Shown: positions 53,100 to 60,444 of the stretch, one piece after another
How the letters are laid out: the number at the start of each line of letters is the position of its first letter
Numbering within the stretch: the first letter of the stretch is position 1
Assembly: GCA_004570425.1 (NCBI GenBank)
Contig: SPQJ01000001.1
Coordinates: forward strand, 124,001-188,000
Source of the DNA: Bacillus sp. AZ43
GTDB taxonomy: Bacteria > Actinomycetota > Actinomycetes > Mycobacteriales > Geodermatophilaceae
DNA length: 64,000 nt
Direction of reading: 5' to 3'
Translations under genes and position numbers: made by a program
Notes under the pieces: generated by a model
Told to the model about the DNA's origin: nothing
The model's input: only the letters and a program-made list of their open reading frames with translations
The model's database searches: none

Positions 53100-53151
53100 C
53101 CTCGTCCCACCCCGCGACACGCTTCGCGCGCCGCGGGCCCCTGGGACGAGG
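53100..53151 (+). terminator. Terminator after cysH
   Basis: Outer arms CCTCGTCCCA (53100-53109) and TGGGACGAGG (53142-53151) with an inner CCCGCG/CGCGGG stem form a long hairpin 8 bases after the cysH stop, followed by CCTTTCTC. Confidence 0.7.
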
Positions 53152-53177
53152 CCTTTCTCGCACGTCACCATGGTGAG

Positions 53178-53468
53178 ATGCCCCGACCTCCGCGCCTCTC
53201 GCCCGACGAGCTGTCCGCCGCCCTCCACGGCCTCCCGCTGTGGTCCGGGGACGTCGACGGCATCCGCCGCTCGGTCGAGCTGCCGAGCTTCCGGGACGCC
53301 GTCGACGCGATCGTCGCCATCGCCGACGTCGCCGAGGAGATGGACCACCACCCCGACGTCGACCTGCGCTGGCGCACGCTGCACCTGACGCTGGTCAGCC
53401 ACTCGGCGGGCGGGGTCAGCGAGCTGGACCTCGAGCTCGCCCGGCGCATCGACGGCCTCCTGCCCTGA
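53178..53468 (+). CDS. Pterin-4a-carbinolamine dehydratase-like protein
   Basis: A 96-aa PhhB/DCoH-fold protein. The active-site pattern is EEMDHHPDVDLRWRTLHLTL and then VSHSAGGVSELD, with the conserved His-His-Pro-Asp. It dehydrates 4a-hydroxytetrahydropterin, but many bacterial copies act in other pathways, and no aromatic hydroxylase lies nearby. ATG start. It lies downstream of the cysH terminator, so it is probably a separate unit. It converges on phoX. Confidence 0.88.
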   Translation: MPRPPRLSPDELSAALHGLPLWSGDVDGIRRSVELPSFRDAVDAIVAIADVAEEMDHHPDVDLRWRTLHLTLVSHSAGGVSELDLELARRIDGLLP

Positions 53469-53472
53469 ACCA

Positions 53473-53511
53473 CGACGGCGCCGGTCCCCGGTCAGGGAGC
53501 CGGCGCCGTCG
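53473..53511. terminator. Bidirectional terminator between PhhB-like gene and phoX
   Basis: Perfect 12-base arms CGACGGCGCCGG and CCGGCGCCGTCG with a 15-base loop lie between the two convergent stop codons. Confidence 0.7.
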
Positions 53512-53524
53512 CGGCATCGCAGCG

Positions 53525-55507
53525 TCAGGTGCCGATGACCCCGCCGTCCTCCTTGGTCACGACCACGGTCGAGGACCGCGGGGTCGTGATCCCGTCCAGG
53601 CGCGGCCAGGTGCTCCCGCCGCCCTCCCCCGGGTGCTGGATGTTGATGAACATGGTGCGCCGGTCGGGCGTCGTCGCCACGCCGGTGACCTCGCACTGCA
53701 CGGGGCCGACGAGGAAGCGCCGGATCTCCGGCCGCCCCTCGACGTCGGCGGAGCGCGTGTCGGCCGCCAGCATCTGGTTGTTGCTCACCCGGCCGGGCTG
53801 CGTGCCGTCGGTCTGGATCCACGCCCGCCCGTCGGGGTCCACCCACAGGCCGTCGGGCGAGCCGAACACGTCCTCCCCGTCGATGGTCGAGCCGTCGCCG
53901 CTCTCCCGGCCGGCGCCCGCGAGCAGGAACAGGTCCCAGTCGAAGGCCGTGGCCGCGTGGTCGCCGCGGCGCTCGTCCCAGCGGACGATCTGCCCGTTGC
54001 GGTTGTTCGGCCGGGGGTTCGGGCCGTTGGTCTCGAGGCGCCCGCTGTTGTTGGTGAGCGTCAGGTAGACGGTGCCGGTGCGCTCGTCGACGGCGGTCCA
54101 CTCCGGCCGGTCCATCGGGGTGGCGCCGACGACCGTGGCGGCCTGGCGGGCGTTGACGAGGATCGTGGCCTGGTCCGGGAAGCCGTTGGCGGCGTCCAGC
54201 CCGTTGCGGCCGTGGACCAGCGGGACCCACTCGCCGGTGCCGTCGTCGTGGAACCTGGCGACGTACAGCGTGCCCTCGTCGAGCGGGCTCCGGCCCCGGG
54301 CCCGCATGCTCTTCCAGTTGTCCGCGCTGACGAACTTGTAGGCGTACTCGAACACCTGGTCGTCACCCATGTAGACGACGACCCGGCCGCCGCGGCTGAT
54401 GACCACCGACGCGTCCTCGTGCTTGAGGCGGCCCAGCGCGGTGCGCTTCGCCGGGGTGGAGTGCGGGTCGAAGGGGTCGATCTCGACGATCCAGCCGAAC
54501 GTGTTGGGCTCGTTCGGCGCCTCCGGCGTGACGGCGAAGCGCGGGTCGAACCGGGCCCAGCCGTAGTTGTCGCCGCCGACGCCGTAGCGCCGCTGCAGCG
54601 CGGCGTTCTCCGGCGTGTGCGTCCCGTCGACGCGGAAGTAGCCGTTGAAGTTCTCCTCGCAGGTGAGGTAGGTGCCCCACGGCGTCTCACCGTTGCCGCA
54701 GTTGTTGATCGTGCCGAGCGAGCTGCGGCCGGTCGGGTCCGTCGCCGTCCGGAGCAGCGGGTGGCCGGCGGCCGGCCCGGTGAGGGCCATCGGCGTGTTC
54801 GCGGTGATCCGCCGGTTGTGCTTCGACCTCACCGGCGCCCAGGTCCCGTCGCGGCCCTTCCTGATCTCCACCACCGAGACGCCGTGGGCGTTCTGCGACT
54901 TGCGGACGCCCTCCTCCGTGGTCGGCGTGTAGCCGTCCGCCAGCCAGGCGCCCGTCTGCAGGTAGTCGTCGTCGGTGTACTCGTGGTTGACGACGAGGAG
55001 GCCGTGCTCGTTGCCGCGGCGGCCCTCGGCCAGCGGGAAGTAGGTCATCCCGTCGTGGTGCATCCCCGTCTGCTGGGCCTGCTGGGCGGCGGTGTTGCCG
55101 CTCGTCCGGCCGGCCTCTCCGGGCGTGCCCGGCCGGAAGGCCGGGAAGTCGCCGAGGATCGGCGTGCCCCACGGGATCAGCGGCGTCGTGCGGTACCCCG
55201 GCGCGACGGCGATTTCGTCGAGCAGGCTCGGGGCGATCGCCGCGAAGCCCAGCACGTCGCGCTCGCCACCGCGCCCGCGGCGCTCGTCGTCGCGGCCGTG
55301 GTCGCGGTCCCCCGCGTACGCCGGGGCCGGCCCCACCAGGCTGGTGGTGAGGAACCCCGCGGCGGTGAGCATGCCGCCGGTGAGGACCCGGCGCCGGGAG
55401 AGGCGGGTCTGGACGATCTCGGCCAAGGACATGGCCGTGGTGTCGTTCGAGGGGAGGTCGTCCTCGTCGAGGCCGAGGTCCGCCAGGCGGTCGGGGGTCT
55501 GGGTCAC
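53525..55507 (-). CDS. phoX: PhoX-family alkaline phosphatase (Tat-exported)
   Basis: A 660-aa DUF839/PhoX phosphatase. A twin-arginine signal peptide is near residues 35-65: LSRRRVLTGGMLTAAGFLTT and an Ala-x-Ala cleavage site (PAYA). Its beta-propeller carries calcium/iron-site motifs such as GTINNCGNGETPWGTYLTCE, GWIVEIDPFDP and GSPDGLWVDPDGR. It would release phosphate from organic esters outside the cell after Tat export. The GTG has AGGAG 8 bases upstream. A possible PHO box lies about 100 bases upstream. Confidence 0.92.
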   Translation of the reverse strand: MTQTPDRLADLGLDEDDLPSNDTTAMSLAEIVQTRLSRRRVLTGGMLTAAGFLTTSLVGPAPAYAGDRDHGRDDERRGRGGERDVLGFAAIAPSLLDEIAVAPGYRTTPLIPWGTPILGDFPAFRPGTPGEAGRTSGNTAAQQAQQTGMHHDGMTYFPLAEGRRGNEHGLLVVNHEYTDDDYLQTGAWLADGYTPTTEEGVRKSQNAHGVSVVEIRKGRDGTWAPVRSKHNRRITANTPMALTGPAAGHPLLRTATDPTGRSSLGTINNCGNGETPWGTYLTCEENFNGYFRVDGTHTPENAALQRRYGVGGDNYGWARFDPRFAVTPEAPNEPNTFGWIVEIDPFDPHSTPAKRTALGRLKHEDASVVISRGGRVVVYMGDDQVFEYAYKFVSADNWKSMRARGRSPLDEGTLYVARFHDDGTGEWVPLVHGRNGLDAANGFPDQATILVNARQAATVVGATPMDRPEWTAVDERTGTVYLTLTNNSGRLETNGPNPRPNNRNGQIVRWDERRGDHAATAFDWDLFLLAGAGRESGDGSTIDGEDVFGSPDGLWVDPDGRAWIQTDGTQPGRVSNNQMLAADTRSADVEGRPEIRRFLVGPVQCEVTGVATTPDRRTMFINIQHPGEGGGSTWPRLDGITTPRSSTVVVTKEDGGVIGT

Positions 55508-55609
55508 GTGAGAGCTCCTGCGTCGGGTCCGGGGGCGTCGTCGTCGCGACGGTAGGGAGCCCGGCTGACCGGCGGGTGGACGACCGAGGACCTCCGCGTG
55601 AAGCCCCTC

Positions 55610-55648
55610 GTCACCGGCCGTTCACGCGAACCGGCTGGTGCTGTCACG
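55610..55648 (-). promoter_or_regulatory. Possible PHO-box-like TCAC repeats upstream of phoX
   Basis: On the plus strand TCAC occurs at 55611, 55622 and 55644, spaced 11 and 22 bases. This matches the 11-base direct-repeat spacing of actinobacterial PhoP boxes (GTTCACC-type units). They lie about 104-140 bases upstream of the phoX start. Candidate only. Confidence 0.35.
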
Positions 55649-55668
55649 CGCCGTGGTCGCGGCCCGGG

Positions 55669-56061
55669 TCAGTCGTGGACGGGCAGGACGAGCAGCCGGA
55701 GCAGGCGGTCGGCCTCGGCGTCGGGGTCCTCGGTGAGCCCGGTGTGCACCGGGCCGGGCTGGATCACCGTGCTGCGCGGAGCGGTCAGCCAGCGGAAGCG
55801 GGAGCCGAGCGCCTCGCGGCCGGCCGCCCCGGCCGCCGGGTCGGCCGCGCACACGTCGGCGGCGGCCTGGAGCGCCCGGGCGATGGCATCGGCGTCGGCC
55901 GTCGGGTCCAGGGCACGCAGCCGGTCGACGTCGAGGTGCACGCGGGAGCCCAGGTAGTCGCGCTGGCGGCAGTAGACGAGGACACCGGCGTTGATCGCCT
56001 CCCCGCGCTCGACGCGGGGGACGACGCGCAGCACCGCGTACTCGAACGTGTCCCTCGTCAT
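55669..56061 (-). CDS. DUF3037 protein
   Basis: A 130-aa protein of the DUF3037 family: FEYAVLRVVPRVERGEAINA followed by GVLVYCRQRDYLGSRVHLDV, which is the family start, and a C-terminal EDPDAEADRLLRLLV helix. Function unknown. The ATG overlaps the stop of the HipA-like kinase gene (ATGA). HipA-like and DUF3037 genes are adjacent in many bacteria, suggesting that they act together. Confidence 0.85.
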   Translation of the reverse strand: MTRDTFEYAVLRVVPRVERGEAINAGVLVYCRQRDYLGSRVHLDVDRLRALDPTADADAIARALQAAADVCAADPAAGAAGREALGSRFRWLTAPRSTVIQPGPVHTGLTEDPDAEADRLLRLLVLPVHD

Positions 56062-56903
56062 CGCTGGGTGATCCCCTCGGGCGGCGGCGGCCCGAGCCAG
56101 GCCGGCCGGTTCCGGCCCACCGGCGCGCGCCGCCGGCCTCCGCCACCGGCCTGGGCGGCGGCGACGAGCCCCGGGAGCCAGGCGTCGCGCGCGGCGAGCC
56201 GGGCCAGCAGCTGGTCGGCGTACCGCGTGCGCAGCGAGTCGGGCTCGTCGTCCTCCAGCCACTCGTCCGGCACCTGGGCGAGCACGTTCTCCAGCAGCGG
56301 CCGGGTGACCCGGTCGCCCAGCGCCGCATCGGCCTCCGGCACGCGGGGCTCGCACTCGACGAGCGCGTGCGCCGACGCGTCGTAGGGGCGGCGCACCGCG
56401 GCCTCCGCGCCGGGCCAGTGGTGGTGGAAGGTCAGGGCCGCGCCGTGGTCGATGAGCTGCAGCCGCCCGTGCCAGAACAGCATGTTCGGGTTGCGCCAGG
56501 AACGGTCGACGTTGCCGATCAGGGCGTCGAACCAGAGCACGCGACCGGCGAGCTCCGGGTCCACTCCGTCGGCGCCGGCCTCGAAGTCCAGCGCACCGGG
56601 CAGGTAGTCCAGACCGAGGTTGCGGCCGGCGGAGCGCTGCAGCAGCTCCTGCACCTCGTGGTCGGGCTCCCCCACCGCGAGCTCCGCCGCGACGTCCACC
56701 GTCACCAGCGCCGGGACCGGCAGGTCCAGCGCCCGGGCCAGCTCGGCGCAGACCACCTCGGCGACGAGGACCTTCACGCCCTGGCCGGCGGCACGCCACT
56801 TGACCACGTAGGTGCCGAGGTCGTCGGCCTCCATGAGCCCCGGCAGCGAGCCACCCTCGCGCAGCGGGGTGACGTAGCGGGTGGCGGTGACGGCGGGCAG
56901 CAC
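56058..56903 (-). CDS. HipA-like kinase-fold protein
   Basis: A 281-aa protein with the kinase-like fold of the HipA family kinase group (no HipB or N-terminal HipA subdomain). The ATP-site lysine is in TYVVKWRAAGQG, the catalytic-loop pattern is GNVDRSWRNPNMLFWHG, and the metal-binding Asp follows in LQLIDHGAAL. GTG start. Its gene is overlapped by a DUF3037 gene, the usual partner. It is not a HipBA toxin-antitoxin because no HipB-like HTH gene adjoins; a phosphorylation role is possible but the substrate is unknown. Confidence 0.8.
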   Translation of the reverse strand: MLPAVTATRYVTPLREGGSLPGLMEADDLGTYVVKWRAAGQGVKVLVAEVVCAELARALDLPVPALVTVDVAAELAVGEPDHEVQELLQRSAGRNLGLDYLPGALDFEAGADGVDPELAGRVLWFDALIGNVDRSWRNPNMLFWHGRLQLIDHGAALTFHHHWPGAEAAVRRPYDASAHALVECEPRVPEADAALGDRVTRPLLENVLAQVPDEWLEDDEPDSLRTRYADQLLARLAARDAWLPGLVAAAQAGGGGRRRAPVGRNRPAWLGPPPPEGITQR

Positions 56904-57108
56904 AGTGCCGTCAACGTAGCCGGTCGGCGGCGGGCGGGGTCGGCGGCCCGCGTGTGCACTCCCCGCGTCCTCGCCGTGCCGGTGGGTGGCAACCCGCCGC
57001 GCGCCGCCCGTCGCGACGTTCCGTCACGACGGTGACGCCCCGTGAGCGCCCGCGGGTCGGACATCGTGCCGCCGGCGTGCTCGTCGGTATCGATCACGGG
57101 AGGAAGCC

Positions 57109-57756
57109 GTGGCGCAGAAGCGTGCGAGGCGGAGGGCGGGACGGCCGGCCGCGGTCCAGTGGCTGGACCTCCCCGGCTGGCGGCGTCCGCTCGACGCGCT
57201 GCTGGTGCTCGGCGTGGTCTCGGCCCTCGCCTGGCTGGTCCTGGTGATGATCCCGGCAGCGGCGACCAGCGACGCCCGGGGCGACGACGCGGACGAGGTC
57301 CTGGCCTCCGAGGACGGCGGCGGCGGATCGGTCCGGGACGCCGGCGAGCCGGACGACGAGCCGACCGATCCCAGCGCGTGGATCGCCGGCCCGGTGTACA
57401 CGGGGCCGCCGCCGGCGCCACCGGCCCCGCAACCGGCCGCGGCAGCCCCGGTCGACACCGGGCGCCGGGTGCAGCCGGCGGTGGCAACGCGGGCCGCGCC
57501 GCGATCCACCGCGACGCGGGCACCGGCCCGGACGACCACCGCGCCGGCCGCGACCCCCACGCCCACCGCCGCCGCGGCGCCCACTTCGACCACGACGGCG
57601 ACCTCGGCCCCGCCGACCGAGACCGCGACGTCCACGTCGGCAGCCCCCACGACCACGACCACGCCGACCACCACGACGCCGAGCGAGACCGCGACACCCA
57701 CCACCACGACGCCTACCGGCAGCACGGCGCCGACGACGCCCCAGGACGCGCCCTGA
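57109..57756 (+). CDS. Membrane-anchored Thr/Pro/Ala-rich surface protein
   Basis: A 215-aa protein: a basic N-terminus (MAQKRARRRAGRP), one membrane helix (PLDALLVLGVVSALAWLVLV), an acidic segment (residues 55-90) and a long Thr/Pro/Ala-rich tail (residues 95-215, runs such as PTTTTTPTTTTPSE). The tail looks like a mucin-like or wall-spanning stalk and may be glycosylated. No catalytic domain is seen. GTG with GGGAGGAA 3 bases upstream. The 205-base region before it, shared with the HipA-like gene start, has no other frame I trust. Confidence 0.65.
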   Translation: MAQKRARRRAGRPAAVQWLDLPGWRRPLDALLVLGVVSALAWLVLVMIPAAATSDARGDDADEVLASEDGGGGSVRDAGEPDDEPTDPSAWIAGPVYTGPPPAPPAPQPAAAAPVDTGRRVQPAVATRAAPRSTATRAPARTTTAPAATPTPTAAAAPTSTTTATSAPPTETATSTSAAPTTTTTPTTTTPSETATPTTTTPTGSTAPTTPQDAP

Positions 57757-57769
57757 GCCGTCCGCCGGG

Positions 57770-58519
57770 CTAGACGTCCCGGCGCTCGAGCAGGACGGCG
57801 CCGGCCACCCAGACGACGACGGCCCAGGCGGCCAGGATCGCCATGCCCACCGGCCAGGGGGTCGTCACCGCGAGGAACGCGTCCTCGCCCACCCGGAGCG
57901 CGGGCAGCCCCTGCGACACCCGCGAGGCGAGGTCGCCCCCGGCCAGCGCGAGGGCCGGCGGCAGGACGAAGACCAGCGCCGCGCCGAGACCCACACCGCC
58001 GGCGGTCGACCGCAGGACCGCGCCGACCGCCACGGACAGCACCGTCACCAGGCCGGCCGCCGCCACCTGCAGCCCGAGCGTCCGCAGCACCGCCGGATCG
58101 GTGGGCCCGACACCCCCGGGGACGACGGTCAGCGTGCGCGCAGCCAGCCAGCACGCCACCGCCAGCGTCGCGCTCAGCGCGACGCCCCACGCGGTGACGA
58201 CGACGGTCTTGGCCAGGAGCAGGCGGGTGCGCCGCGGCACGGCGGTCAGCGACGCCAGGACCGATCCCGAGGCGAACTCGGTGGTCACCGCCAGGACGCC
58301 CAGGACCACGAGGGCCAGCTGCCCGAACCCGAAGCCGATGAGCGCGGTCTGCACGGCGACGTCGGCCCGCGAGGAGGTGGCCGTGCTCGCCGCCGCCAGC
58401 CAGCCCGTGGCGCCCACGACCAGCAGGTAGATGCCCGAGCACCACCAGGTGGCGCGGACCGACCGCAGCTTGGTCCACTCGCTGCGCAGCAGCGCGGCGA
58501 AGGGGACGGCCCGGCTCAC
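57770..58519 (-). CDS. ABC-2 type transporter permease
   Basis: A 249-aa permease with six predicted helices. The N-terminus RSEWTKLRSVRATWWC is the actinobacterial ABC-2 export hallmark, and FASGSVLASLTAVPRRTRLL matches the family's cytoplasmic loop. It works with the preceding ATPase to export an unknown substrate (drug, lipid or peptide). The GTG overlaps the ATPase stop as GTGA. Confidence 0.87.
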   Translation of the reverse strand: MSRAVPFAALLRSEWTKLRSVRATWWCSGIYLLVVGATGWLAAASTATSSRADVAVQTALIGFGFGQLALVVLGVLAVTTEFASGSVLASLTAVPRRTRLLLAKTVVVTAWGVALSATLAVACWLAARTLTVVPGGVGPTDPAVLRTLGLQVAAAGLVTVLSVAVGAVLRSTAGGVGLGAALVFVLPPALALAGGDLASRVSQGLPALRVGEDAFLAVTTPWPVGMAILAAWAVVVWVAGAVLLERRDV

Positions 58520-59430
58520 GGCCCCACCGCCCGGTACTCGACGTCGTCCCCGGTGAGCGCGAGGTAGGCCGCCTCCAGGGAGGCGGTGACCTGGCTGAGC
58601 TCGTGCACCCGGACGTCGGCCAGGTACGCCACGTCGCCCACCTCCTCGAGCCCGAGGCCCTCGACGCGCAGGGCGCCGTCGATCTCGAGCCGCACGCTGC
58701 CGCCGGCCCGGCGGAGGGCGTCGGCCAGCAGCGGGCCCTGCGGCGTCCGGACCCGCACGGCGGCGTGCGCGCCGAGCAGCTCCGCCATGGGCACGTCGGC
58801 GAGCAGCCGGCCGCGGCCGAGGACGACGAGGTGGTCCGCGGTGTCCTCCATCTCGCTCATGAGGTGGCTGGACACCAGCACCGTGCGCCCCTCGTCGGCC
58901 AGGTCGCGCAGGAGCTCGCGGACCCAGCGGATCCCCTCGGGGTCGAGGCCGTTGACCGGCTCGTCGAGCATCAGGACGTCGGGGTCGCCGAGCAGCGCCG
59001 CGGCGATGCCCAGCCGCTGGCCCATCCCGAGGGAGAAGCCGCGCACCCGCTCGTCGGCGACCGACTCGAGGCCCACCATCGCGATGACGTCGTCGACCCG
59101 GCGGGCGGGCAGCGCGTTGCTCTGAGCCAGTGCCAGCAGGTGGGAGCGGGCGGTGCGGCCGGGGTGCCGGGCGCGCGGATCGATCAGCGCGCCGACCCGG
59201 CGCATGGGGCGGACCAGCTCGCGGTAGGGCCGGCCCAGCACCCGCGCCGATCCGGCGGTCGGCCGGGTCAGCCCGAGGATGCAGCGCATCGTCGTCGTCT
59301 TGCCCGAGCCGTTGGGGCCGAGGAAGCCGGTGACCCGGCCCGGCTCGATCGTGACGGTGAGGTCGTCGACGGCGACGCGGCTGCCGTACCGCTTCGTCAG
59401 ACCGTCGACCTCGATCACGCGGCACAGCAT
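58516..59430 (-). CDS. ABC-2 type transporter ATP-binding protein
   Basis: A 304-aa ATPase of the drug/lipid export class. It has Walker A GPNGSGKTT, the Q-loop region MRRVGALIDP, signature FSLGMGQRLGIAAALLGDP and Walker B LMLDEPVNGLDPEG. A C-terminal extension (residues 215-304) is typical of DrrA-like proteins. ATG 59430 is used; an in-frame GTG at 59418 gives IEVDGLTKRYG as the start and is equally likely. No resistance or biosynthesis genes lie nearby to reveal the substrate. Confidence 0.88.
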   Translation of the reverse strand: MLCRVIEVDGLTKRYGSRVAVDDLTVTIEPGRVTGFLGPNGSGKTTTMRCILGLTRPTAGSARVLGRPYRELVRPMRRVGALIDPRARHPGRTARSHLLALAQSNALPARRVDDVIAMVGLESVADERVRGFSLGMGQRLGIAAALLGDPDVLMLDEPVNGLDPEGIRWVRELLRDLADEGRTVLVSSHLMSEMEDTADHLVVLGRGRLLADVPMAELLGAHAAVRVRTPQGPLLADALRRAGGSVRLEIDGALRVEGLGLEEVGDVAYLADVRVHELSQVTASLEAAYLALTGDDVEYRAVGP

Positions 59431-59466
59431 GGCGGACCCGCGCGGCACCCCGCCGGGAGGCGCGCC

Positions 59467-60360
59467 TCAGCGGTCGGCGACCTCGGCGCGCTCCCGCTCG
59501 ATCAGCTCCTTGCTCCTGACCAGGCGCAGGAGCGTGACGACGAGCAGCCCGCCGGCCATGTTCAGCAGCGTCACGTACCAGAACCAGGCCAGCCAGTCGC
59601 CGTAGCCGAACGGAGCCCCGGCGTGCAGCGCGCCGAAGATGATCAGCGAGTCCAGGATCGAGTGGAACAGCACGAGGCCGGCCAGGACGAAGGCACCGGC
59701 CACCGCCGCGACGATCTTCGCGCCCTCCGTGTCGGCGCCGTGCTGCATCCGGGTCATGAGGGTGATGGCGCTGCCGGCGAGGAAGGCCAGGCAGACCGAC
59801 TGCAGGTCCAGCGGCGCCTCGACGAAGGTGGCCGAGGACTCGACCGCCGTCGTCCCGATCTCGGGCAGCGCGTGCACCACCACCCACATCACGAGCCAGC
59901 CGCCCAGCAGGTTGGCCACGAGGGTGCCGCCCCACAGCTTGGCCAGCTGGGGGACGCCGGCCCGCCCCGCGACGACCGCCGTCACCGGCACGAGGAAGCC
60001 CTCGGTGAACAGCTCGCTGCGGGCCAGCAGCAGCGCGACGAAGCCGATGCTGAACGCGAGGCCGGCCAGCAGGTGGCTGCCGGTCTCGGCGTAGACGGCC
60101 AGCAGCGCCAGCACGCCCATCGCCACCTCGAGCCCGCCGGCCAGGCCGGTCGTGAGCACCTCCCGCCACGAGCGGTGCAGCCGCTGGGCGCCCTCGTCGA
60201 CGATGCGGTCGAACGCGGTCGCGACCTCGTCCTCCGCGGGCGCGTCGGTCTCGCCCAGCTCGGCCCGCTTCTCGTCCATCTCCACGGCCGGGGCCCTACC
60301 CGGCCGGGCACCCGGCGCACGCCTCGCTGCCGCCGCGGTGTGGTCGGGCGTCGGGGACAC
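59467..60360 (-). CDS. Formate/nitrite transporter (FNT) family protein
   Basis: A 297-aa FNT-fold channel with six helices and a basic/acidic N-terminal cytoplasmic tail of about 55 residues. Family pattern: TGLAGGLEVAMGVLALLAVY, then RSELFTEGFLVPVTAVVAGR and GGLLVVTLLRLVRSKELIER at the end. It likely passes small anions such as formate, nitrite or hydrosulfide; the nearest sulfur genes are 7 kb away. The GTG at 60360 gives a long tail, and an ATG at 60282 would drop 26 residues. Confidence 0.85.
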   Translation of the reverse strand: MSPTPDHTAAAARRAPGARPGRAPAVEMDEKRAELGETDAPAEDEVATAFDRIVDEGAQRLHRSWREVLTTGLAGGLEVAMGVLALLAVYAETGSHLLAGLAFSIGFVALLLARSELFTEGFLVPVTAVVAGRAGVPQLAKLWGGTLVANLLGGWLVMWVVVHALPEIGTTAVESSATFVEAPLDLQSVCLAFLAGSAITLMTRMQHGADTEGAKIVAAVAGAFVLAGLVLFHSILDSLIIFGALHAGAPFGYGDWLAWFWYVTLLNMAGGLLVVTLLRLVRSKELIERERAEVADR

Positions 60361-60444
60361 CGGTCTCCGGCGAGCCCTCGGGGTCTTCCTGCTGGTGTCC
60401 CTGCCGCTGCTGGCCGTGGGCTCCTGCTGTTCGGCTGACCGCGC

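Noticed and set aside
55508-55668. A possible small gene upstream of phoX
   Set aside because: The frames here are short, lack a ribosome site and show no motif. The region is better explained as a promoter.
57480-57756. Repetitive ACC/ACG-rich DNA that looks repeat-like
   Set aside because: It is Thr/Ala/Pro codon bias within a coding gene. There are no regular spacers, so it is not a CRISPR array.
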